Positions 55,224-61,978 of a stretch of 64,000 nt of DNA are shown here, in pieces. The notes beneath the pieces were generated by a model. The model made no database searches, was not told where the DNA came from, and saw only the letters and a list, made by a program, of their open reading frames with translations. Origin of the DNA: Halochromatium roseum (lineage in GTDB: Bacteria; Pseudomonadota; Gammaproteobacteria; Chromatiales; Chromatiaceae); assembly GCF_016653315.1 (NCBI RefSeq), contig NZ_NHSH01000061.1:310001-374000 (forward strand), given 5' to 3'. The first letter of the stretch is position 1. Every line of letters starts with the position of its first letter. The position numbers and the translations under genes are program-made.

Positions 55224-56006
55224 CTACTGTGCCAGCCAGCCGCCGTCGACCGGCAGGCCGACGCCACGCACATTGCAGGCGGCATCCGAGCACAAATAGA
55301 CCGCCAGCGCCCCGAGCTGCTCTGGTGAGGTGAAGGACTGCGAGGGCTGTTTCTCGCCGAGCAGCTTGACGCTGGCATCTTCGTTAGAGAGCCCCTCACG
55401 CTCGGCCAGGGCATCGATCTGCTTCTGCACCAGCGGGGTCAGCACCCAGCCGGGGCAGATCGCATTGCAGGTGACGCCGGTGGTGGCGGTCTCCAGCGCC
55501 ACGGCCTTGGTGAAGCCCATGATGCCGTGCTTGGAGGCAACATAGGCGGACTTGTCCGCCGAGGCCACCTGGCCATGCACCGAGGCGATGTTGATGATGC
55601 GGCCCCAGTCGCGCTCGAGCATCTGGCCCAGGACCGCGCGCGTGATCAGGAACGGGGCGGTCAGATTGATGGCGATCACCGCGTCCCAGCGATCGACCGG
55701 GAACGCCTGCACCGGCGCGGTATGCTGGATGCCGGCATTGTTGACGACGATGTCGATCCTGCCAAGCTCCCGATTGGCGGTCTCGATCATGCGCTCGATG
55801 TCGGCGGCCTTGGTCATGTCAGCAGCGCAGTAGGCGACCTTGCTGCCGAACTCGCTCGACAGCTGTCGGCGCAGCGCTTCGATCTCAGCAGCATCGCCAA
55901 AGCCATTCAGCAGGATGTCCGCGCCATCGGCGGCCAGCGCCCGCGCGATGCCTAGGCCGATGCCGCTGGTCGAGCCGGTGACGATGGCGGTTTTACCGTT
56001 CAACAT
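55224..56006 (-). CDS. bdhA: 3-hydroxybutyrate dehydrogenase
   Basis: 260-residue short-chain dehydrogenase that interconverts 3-hydroxybutyrate and acetoacetate with NAD. TGSTSGIGLGIARALAADGA binds the nucleotide; NNAGIQHTAPVQAFPVDRWD and the Ser/Tyr/Lys triad (IASVHGQVASADKSAYVASKHG) are typical, and GWVLTPLVQKQIDALAEREG, GEKQPSQSFTSPEQLGALAVYLC and the C-terminal VDGGWLAQ are specific to BdhA. It implies a polyhydroxybutyrate or ketone-body economy. It lies 40 bases from the rhodanese gene on the same strand. Confidence 0.93.
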   Translation of the reverse strand: MLNGKTAIVTGSTSGIGLGIARALAADGADILLNGFGDAAEIEALRRQLSSEFGSKVAYCAADMTKAADIERMIETANRELGRIDIVVNNAGIQHTAPVQAFPVDRWDAVIAINLTAPFLITRAVLGQMLERDWGRIINIASVHGQVASADKSAYVASKHGIMGFTKAVALETATTGVTCNAICPGWVLTPLVQKQIDALAEREGLSNEDASVKLLGEKQPSQSFTSPEQLGALAVYLCSDAACNVRGVGLPVDGGWLAQ

Positions 56007-56070
56007 GGTTGCTTCCTCTTCAGTTGGGATTGGAGACAGGGGTTTGATCGATGTCGTTCACCTCGGCACG

Positions 56071-56113
56071 GATCTGAACCAGATCTGGTCCAGATCTGAT
56101 CCCGATCTGATCC
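56071..56113. promoter_or_regulatory. Repeated AGATCTG motif with a 12-bp palindrome
   Basis: ACCAGATCTGGT (56078-56089) is a perfect palindrome. Neighbouring gatctga/cagatctgat copies give four GATCTG cores within 43 bases, 65-107 bases upstream of bdhA. This could be an operator array or simply another local repeat expansion. Confidence 0.45.
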
Positions 56114-56229
56114 ATGTGCTTGGCGACGCCGCCAAACCTGGTCGCGCGGATCATCAACGGCCGGCTCATTGATCGGGGCGATGGGTCAAGACCATAGTCA
56201 TGCGACTCAGTGCGAGGAAAGCCGCAAAG

Positions 56230-56244
56230 GCGCGATAGTTGCTG
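56230..56244. repeat. Copy 2 of shared intergenic 15-mer
   Basis: GCGCGATAGTTGCTG, followed nine bases later by a T-run; identical to 45410-45424. Confidence 0.7.
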
Positions 56245-56359
56245 CCAGCTCATTTTTTACGTCTCACGGCATAGAAACGTGAAGGCTGGACCGGCCTCGT
56301 CCGCTTTGCCAATTGCTATAGTCGTCGACTCTGGGCCAGCGGCTGAACGAGGAGTGTAC

Positions 56360-58288
56360 GTGACCTTCGAATTGACCCTGGTGCTCGCCCTGCTGGCCGG
56401 CGCCATCCTGATGTTCATGCTCGGCCGTCCGCGCGCCGATGCCGTTGGCCTGTTGATGATGGTGGCCCTGCCACTGACCGGCGTGATCAGCGCCCGGGAG
56501 GCCATCTCCGGTTTCGCAAATCCGAACATCATCCTGATCGCGGCCATGTTCGTGATCGGCGAGGGCCTGGCGCGCACTGGCGTCGCCCAGCGCCTCGGCG
56601 ATTGGCTGGTGACCCGCGGCGGCAACCGGCCAGCACGGTTGGTGGCGCTGCTGATGCTGATCGTCGGCTCGCTAGGCTCGGTGATGTACTCGACGGGCGT
56701 GGTCGCCATCTTCATCCCGGTGGCCTTGCGCATTGCCCGCAACACCGGCATGAGCCCGGCGCAGGTGCTGATGCCGGTCTCCTACGCGGCGCTGATCAGC
56801 GGCATGCTGACCCTGGTCGCCGCCGCGCCGAACCTGATCGTCAACTATGAGCTGACCCGCACCGGTGCCGAGGGGCTGGATTTTCTCGCCCTGACGCCGA
56901 TCGGCATCCCCGTGCTGCTGCTCGGCATGCTCTATATGATGATCGCCAGTCGCTGGCTCGGCGCGGAGGCGAAGGCCGGCGCGCAGAACGATGAGAACCC
57001 CAAGCCACGGCTCGGCCGCTGGGTCGAGCAGTATCAGCTTGCCGAGCGCGAGCTGCGCGCCCGGGTTCTGCCTGACTCGCCGGCCATCGGCCAGTCGCTC
57101 GCCGCGCTTGGGCTGACGCCGGATCGCGGTCTGCGTGTCATCGCCCTCGAGCGCAGACGTGCGTACAGCGGCTGCGCCATCGGTCCGGATGATGAAACGC
57201 TCCTGGCCGCCGGCGACATCCTCCTGCTCGATCGCGCGACCTCGACCGCCACTGATGACGCGCAGATGCAAACCCGACCCCTGTCAGGGCTCGCCCTTGA
57301 GCCAGCGGCCCAGCAGGAGGCACCGCGGCTGTCCCAGTCGCCACCCCTACCCCAATGCGCCGAGCTTGGACTCGAGCCGTTGCCGCTCTCCGGCCTTTAC
57401 TTCGCCGACCGCGCCCAATCGATCGGCATGGCGGAGGTGATCCTACCCGCCGACTCCAGGCTGCTCGGCAAGACCCTGGATGAGGCCGGGGTGCAGCTGG
57501 AGCGCGGGCTGCATGCCGTCGGTCTGCGCAGGGGCCGCAGCGTGCTCAATGCCGAGGCGCGGGCTGAGACCAGGCTGCAAGCCGGCGACACCCTACTCTT
57601 GATCGGCGCCTGGCCCGCGATCGAGCAACTGCGCGGTCAGGACCATGATCTGGTGACGACCAACCTGCCGAAAGAGTTGGATGAGCGCCTACCCGCCGCC
57701 AAGCACGCGCCCTATGCGGTGCTCGCGCTGGCGGTCACGGTCGGGCTGATGGTCTCGGAGCTGCTGCCGGCGATGCATGCCGCATTGGTCGGTGTGTTGC
57801 TGATGCTGCTGTTCCGCTGCATCGATCTGGACAATGCCTACCGCGCGATCAGCTTGCGCACCCTGGTGCTGATCGCTGGCATGCTGCCGTTCGGCATGGC
57901 GCTGGAGCGCACCGGCGGCATCGAGCTAGCCGCCGACGCGCTGGTCGGCGTGCTCGGCGCCGCCAGTCCCTACCTGGTGCTGGCGACGGTCTTTCTGATG
58001 ACGCTGGCCTTGGGCATGTTCGTGGTACCGGCCGCCACCGCGGTGCTGATGGCGCCCTTGGCGATGGCACTCGCCGCTGAGATCGGTGCCTCGCCCTACC
58101 CGTTCGCGATGGCCGTTGCGCTCGCCGCCTCGAGCGCCTTCATGACGCCGGTGGTGCCGGCCAATGCCATGGTCGGCACCCTCGGCGGCTATCGCTTCGG
58201 CGATTATGCCAAGCTGGGCCTGCCGTTGGTGCTGCTGGTGTTCACCCTGACCTTGACCCTGCTGCCCTGGTTGTATCCGTTCTATTGA
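56360..58288 (+). CDS. SLC13/DASS-type transporter with two RCK_C domains
   Basis: 642 residues from a GTG at 56360, supported by GAGGAG five bases upstream. Five or six helices (VTFELTLVLALLAGAILMFML onward, with GFANPNIILIAAMFVIGEGLARTG) are followed by two cytoplasmic TrkA/RCK_C domains (about 215-290, ending LAAGDILLLD; about 375-445, ending LQAGDTLLLIG). A second set of helices follows with RTLVLIAGMLPFGMALERTG and SSAFMTPVVPANAMV. The layout is that of bacterial SLC13-like proteins, often annotated as Na+/sulfate or anion symporters. The substrate is not determined by sequence alone. A polar insertion (about 292-340) separates the two RCK_C domains. Confidence 0.88.
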   Translation: MTFELTLVLALLAGAILMFMLGRPRADAVGLLMMVALPLTGVISAREAISGFANPNIILIAAMFVIGEGLARTGVAQRLGDWLVTRGGNRPARLVALLMLIVGSLGSVMYSTGVVAIFIPVALRIARNTGMSPAQVLMPVSYAALISGMLTLVAAAPNLIVNYELTRTGAEGLDFLALTPIGIPVLLLGMLYMMIASRWLGAEAKAGAQNDENPKPRLGRWVEQYQLAERELRARVLPDSPAIGQSLAALGLTPDRGLRVIALERRRAYSGCAIGPDDETLLAAGDILLLDRATSTATDDAQMQTRPLSGLALEPAAQQEAPRLSQSPPLPQCAELGLEPLPLSGLYFADRAQSIGMAEVILPADSRLLGKTLDEAGVQLERGLHAVGLRRGRSVLNAEARAETRLQAGDTLLLIGAWPAIEQLRGQDHDLVTTNLPKELDERLPAAKHAPYAVLALAVTVGLMVSELLPAMHAALVGVLLMLLFRCIDLDNAYRAISLRTLVLIAGMLPFGMALERTGGIELAADALVGVLGAASPYLVLATVFLMTLALGMFVVPAATAVLMAPLAMALAAEIGASPYPFAMAVALAASSAFMTPVVPANAMVGTLGGYRFGDYAKLGLPLVLLVFTLTLTLLPWLYPFY

Positions 58289-58512
58289 TCGCACCTGATC
58301 GAACCGAGATCGCACCGATGCTGCTCGAAGCCTGAGCGAGCCGGCGTGAGCTGTGCACTGTGACATGCGGACACTTCAGATCATCGACACCCTGAGCGAT
58401 CTCAGTGTCGATCTCGCAACCGGCATGCTGCTCCGGCTGCGCTGACGACCCCGATCGCGACGCTATCGCGCTGAAACGCGCCTCTCTAACAACCGAACCC
58501 CGGAAGGCCTCA

Positions 58513-59637
58513 ATGCTCTACCTTGATATCCCCACCGCTGATGACTACGCCGACCTGGCCGCCTTCCGCGGCGACATGGCCGTCTCCATCGCGCTACCGA
58601 CCACCCCGGTCACCGATGACACCGAGGCCGACCGCATCCAGCTGAAGAATCTGGTCAAGGAGGCCGTCGATCAGCTCGAGGCCGCGGGCGCCGACAAGCG
58701 CCGCCTACGCGACTTGATCGAAGAGCTCGACGACCTGCTCGAAGACGATGTGTTCTGGGCCTATCAGGCGCGCGGGCTGATGATCTATGCCACCCCGGAT
58801 AACCTGCGCAGCTTCCGCGTACCGAATGCGCTGCAACCGCTGGTCAAGGTCTCGGATCGGTTTCATTTGAAGTCGCTGCTGCGCTCGACCACCTTCTGCG
58901 ATGCTGGCTATGTGCTCGCGTTGGCCGATGGCGGCGTGCGTCTGATCGAGGTCAGCAAGGATGCGCCGGCGGTCGAGGTGGCGGTGCCGGACCTGCCCAC
59001 CGATGCCGCCTCGGCGGTCGGCAAGCGCACCATCTCAACCCGCTCCTACAGCGGCCGCATCGGTGGCAGCGAGGGCAAGAAGGTGCGGCTGCGTCAATAC
59101 GCGCGGCAGGTCGACACCGCGGTGCGGGCGATCCTCGCTGGTCGGCAAGAGCCGCTGATCTTGGCCTCGGTGGATGCCTTGGATGCCATCTACCGCTCGG
59201 TCAACAGCTATCCGCACCTGCTCGCGGAAGGCCTACGCGGCAACCCGGAGCGCCAGAGCCCGGCCGAGCTGGCCAACGCCGCTCGCGCCCTACTCGATGA
59301 GGTCTATCGGGCCAAGATCGCCGATTGGCAGGGGCGTTACCGCCAGCGCATCAACGAAGACCGCGCCACCAGCGATCTGGTGCGCGCTGCCCGTGCCGCG
59401 AGCGCCGGCGCTGTCGCCAGCCTGCTGGTCGATATGGATCAGGTGGTCAATGGCACCGTCGACGACGCCGATGGCCGCGTCACCTTCGCCGACGAGGCCA
59501 GCGCGGAGACCTATGGCGTGGCCGATGAGGTCGCACGGCGGGTGCTCGCCACCGGCGGTGAGGTGCTCAGCGTGCGCGCCGAGGATCTGCCGGAATCCGG
59601 CAAGGCGGTCGCGGCCATCCTGCGGTATCCCGTCTGA
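58513..59637 (+). CDS. baeRF-family (bacterial eRF1-like) protein
   Basis: 374 residues from ATG 58513 (GGAAGG five bases upstream). SVSIALPTTPVTDDTEADRIQLKNLVKEAV-type opening, FWAYQARGLMIYATPDNLRSFRVPNAL, FHLKSLLRSTTFCDAGYVLALADGGVRL and the late ASAGAVASLLVDMDQVVNGTVDDADGRV plus YGVADEVARRVLATGGEVLSVRAEDLP match the bacterial archaeo-eukaryotic release factor family (subgroup with a C-terminal eRF1 domain-3-like part). These proteins are predicted to act on ribosomes, but their role is untested in most bacteria. Single gene, with no evident operon. Confidence 0.8.
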   Translation: MLYLDIPTADDYADLAAFRGDMAVSIALPTTPVTDDTEADRIQLKNLVKEAVDQLEAAGADKRRLRDLIEELDDLLEDDVFWAYQARGLMIYATPDNLRSFRVPNALQPLVKVSDRFHLKSLLRSTTFCDAGYVLALADGGVRLIEVSKDAPAVEVAVPDLPTDAASAVGKRTISTRSYSGRIGGSEGKKVRLRQYARQVDTAVRAILAGRQEPLILASVDALDAIYRSVNSYPHLLAEGLRGNPERQSPAELANAARALLDEVYRAKIADWQGRYRQRINEDRATSDLVRAARAASAGAVASLLVDMDQVVNGTVDDADGRVTFADEASAETYGVADEVARRVLATGGEVLSVRAEDLPESGKAVAAILRYPV

Positions 59638-59747
59638 GCCAGAGGAGTGACAGGTCGTCGGCAACCTGCTGCTCGCCATAGCGGCAGCCCTTGTTGCCGA
59701 TGGCGTGGATGAATGAACCCTGGATCTTGCTGCGGCCTGCAGCAGGA

Positions 59748-60038
59748 TCAGATTCGATGCTTCCAGTAGTCTGGTGCTCGGTGAAGGTTCATGATCGCGA
59801 GGATCAAGATGCCATCGGACGCTTCGCTGTACAACACGCCGTACGGGAAGCGCTTGACGAGCGAACGGCGCACCTCGTCATCAAGGGCGGCCCACGCCTT
59901 CGGGAAGTCTAGAATACGATGGATGGCCGCGTAGACCTCGAGCGCGAAGTCATAGCCCAGGCCAGGTTCAATGGCCTCATAGTCGTCGATCGACAGGTTG
60001 AGCTCGGCCTCTGCCTCGGGATGGAACCGATAGCTCAT
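59748..60038 (-). CDS. RelE/ParE-family toxin
   Basis: 96 residues. MSYRFHPEAEAELNLSIDDYEAIEPGLGYDFALEVYAAIHRILDFPKAWAALDDEVRRSLVKRFPYGVLYSEASDGILILAIMNLHRAPDYW is a standard ParE fold, here abbreviated by its start RFHPEAEAEL and end NLHRAPDYW. Its ATG overlaps the antitoxin stop by four bases. Inhibits gyrase or translation in relatives; the target here is unknown. Confidence 0.9.
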   Translation of the reverse strand: MSYRFHPEAEAELNLSIDDYEAIEPGLGYDFALEVYAAIHRILDFPKAWAALDDEVRRSLVKRFPYGVLYSEASDGILILAIMNLHRAPDYWKHRI

Positions 60039-60259
60039 CGCTTGAAGCGGTCCCAGACCCGCTGAAACACGACCTCGCCGGAGACGGCCTCGACCTGACC
60101 GGACCGTAGCTCAGTCAACCGGCGCCTTGATTCCTTGGTCCACTGTGCGTCGATCTCGGACTCTGGTGGGTTCAGGCTTCGCAGCAAGGAGTCCACGACC
60201 AAGGCGCGCTCCTCGACCGGCAACGCAATCGCTTGATCAATCAGTTCTTTCGTGTTCAT
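60035..60259 (-). CDS. Addiction-module antitoxin (PF09720-type)
   Basis: 74 residues. LIDQAIALPVEERALVVDSLLRSLNPPESEIDAQWTKESRRRLTELRSGQVEAVSGEVVFQ contains the defining LPVEERALLVDSLLxSL and the RLxExRSGxVxxxxxxEV motifs of this antitoxin family. Encoded upstream of and coupled to the ParE-type toxin. Confidence 0.9.
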   Translation of the reverse strand: MNTKELIDQAIALPVEERALVVDSLLRSLNPPESEIDAQWTKESRRRLTELRSGQVEAVSGEVVFQRVWDRFKR

Positions 60260-60395
60260 CGGGCATCACCTTGGGTTGGGCGCTTGACGGAACATCAGTG
60301 TGACAGGATGCATCAGACCGAGCATGTTGGGTCGACCAGAGGCTCTCGGGCAAGTTGAGGTGCGACGGTGAAGCCCAGCCTACCAACCGCCCCAC

Positions 60396-60935
60396 TCAAC
60401 CCTGAACCTTGATCCGCGCCGCGGCCAGGCGCCTAAACAGGTTGGCATCGCGACGCATTGGGCGCCATTCGTAGAGGAAGATCTCCAACGGCCGCCAGTT
60501 CACCACCCAGCCGAGGATGATCAGGCTCTCGGCGATCAGCGAAAGTGATGGACTCTCGCCGAACTTGAGCACTAGGATCTCCGCGCCAAAGAGGGCGAGC
60601 ACCAGGATCAGCAATCCGATCGCAAGGTAGATCCGGCCAAAGCGGAACAGCTCGCGCAGCTCACGCTCGGCGACCTCGGCACGGTGCTCGAAGTAGCAAC
60701 GCACAGCGGCGCTGACATCTTCAGGCGCATCCCGCTCGGGTCCTGAATCCTTCACATTGAGATGGATCTCAATCGGCACCCGGCGGTTCAGTTCACGCGC
60801 CCAGTCGACGATGAAGGCGGTCGCATCCGGGTCCAAATCGCGCTCGCGAAAGGGCGAGGGATCGAAGGTCTGGAAGAGTTGATCGACCCGTCCAATGCGG
60901 ATGTCGATCTGGGCGGGACGGGGTGCTGTAGCCAT
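60396..60935 (-). CDS. Uncharacterised two-helix membrane protein
   Basis: 179 residues. A soluble N-terminal half with an acidic stretch (FRERDLDPDATAFIVDWARE, IEIHLNVKDSG) is followed by two hydrophobic segments (IYLAIGLLILVLALFGAEILVL and SLIAESLIILGWVVNWRPLEIFLY) and a basic end. The motif GWVVNWRPLEIFLYEWRP looks conserved-like and I believe similar hypothetical proteins occur in other proteobacteria, but no function is known. Stands alone between the toxin-antitoxin pair and the response regulator. Confidence 0.7.
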   Translation of the reverse strand: MATAPRPAQIDIRIGRVDQLFQTFDPSPFRERDLDPDATAFIVDWARELNRRVPIEIHLNVKDSGPERDAPEDVSAAVRCYFEHRAEVAERELRELFRFGRIYLAIGLLILVLALFGAEILVLKFGESPSLSLIAESLIILGWVVNWRPLEIFLYEWRPMRRDANLFRRLAAARIKVQG

Positions 60936-61005
60936 GGTCAGTGCGCGAGCCTAGCGGTTGAGCCTAGCGGTTGAGTCCATACAGTTGAGTCCACAAAACT
61001 GGTCA

Positions 61006-61806
61006 TCAGTCTTCATCACTGTCATCCGGCTGCAGTCGACCCTGCCGGTACTGCCGTGGCGTCACCCCAAAATGGCGCCGAAAGGCGCGGGTGAAATCTC
61101 CGGCATTGCGGTAGCCAACCCGATCCGCAATCAACTGGACCTGGAGATCGGTATCCAGCAACAGACTCCGCCCCCGCTCCAGGCGCATCTCCTGCAGGTA
61201 TTCGTAGGCGCTCATCCCGACCTGCTCGCGAAAGATGCGGGTGAGCCGTTGTTGGTTGGTACCGACCTGGTGGGCCAATTCGACCGCGCTCGGCGGATCG
61301 ACCAACCGCTTGGTCAGCACCGCGACCGCGTCCGTGAACAGACGCTGGTCGAGCCGATTCGACGAGGCCGACAGCGGGATGTCCTCAAGCTCTTCGAGCG
61401 CTTGACTGCTCAACGCACTCAGCTGCTCAGGCCCACCGATCTGCAGATAGACCCGCGCCAGCACCTCCTGCTCGGAGAAGGGCTTGGTGATGTAGTCGGC
61501 GCCGCCAGCGGCGAATCCGCGCAGCTTATCCTCGGTTTCGATCGCCGAGGAGAGGAAGATCACCGGGATCGCGCGGGTGCTCGGCGAGGCCTTGAGGTGT
61601 CGGCACACGCTAAAGCCATCCAGCCCCTGCATGCGCACGTCGAGCAGGATCAGATCGGGCTGACCCTCAGCGGCGATCCGCAGACCATCTTCGCCAGTCT
61701 GCGCGACTAAGAGATCGATATCACGCCCTTGGAGATAGGCGATCAGCAGGCCGATCGATGCCGGCTGATCATCGACGATCAAGATACGCGCCAGGTTGTC
61801 GGCCAT
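61006..61806 (-). CDS. Response regulator with AraC-type DNA-binding domain
   Basis: 266 residues from ATG 61806. Receiver domain (1-125): ILIVDDQPASIGLLIAYLQG, phospho-Asp in DLILLDVRMQGLDGFSVCRHL, and the switch Lys in DYITKPFSEQEVLARV. AraC/XylS domain (about 165-255): two helix-turn-helix units, LAHQVGTNQQRLTRIFREQVG and LIADRVGYRNAGDFTRAFRRHFGVTPRQYR. It lies downstream of the sensor kinase at 61979-64000 on the same strand and is its likely partner, giving a phosphorelay that ends in transcription control. Confidence 0.93.
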   Translation of the reverse strand: MADNLARILIVDDQPASIGLLIAYLQGRDIDLLVAQTGEDGLRIAAEGQPDLILLDVRMQGLDGFSVCRHLKASPSTRAIPVIFLSSAIETEDKLRGFAAGGADYITKPFSEQEVLARVYLQIGGPEQLSALSSQALEELEDIPLSASSNRLDQRLFTDAVAVLTKRLVDPPSAVELAHQVGTNQQRLTRIFREQVGMSAYEYLQEMRLERGRSLLLDTDLQVQLIADRVGYRNAGDFTRAFRRHFGVTPRQYRQGRLQPDDSDED

Positions 61807-61978
61807 GCTGATAGAGACTCTGCTGTCATCGATACTGGCGCCGATAGTAACTGAGCAAGGCCATTGATCGCAGCAGGCACAGGGCTCGCTGCACAGTCTT
61901 ATGCTGAGGCTGCAAAGTCCATCAGACTGCAAAAGCCCCTTAACCCTTCAGAGACATCAGCCAGCGGGTGAAGCGAGC

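Larger units (their letters stand above)
56007..56359. other. Divergent promoter region of bdhA and the SLC13 gene
   Basis: 353 bases with no gene. It contains a run of gatctgaacc-like repeats with a perfect palindrome (56071-56113) on the bdhA side and the 15-base shared motif (56230-56244) on the SLC13 side. Confidence 0.5.
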
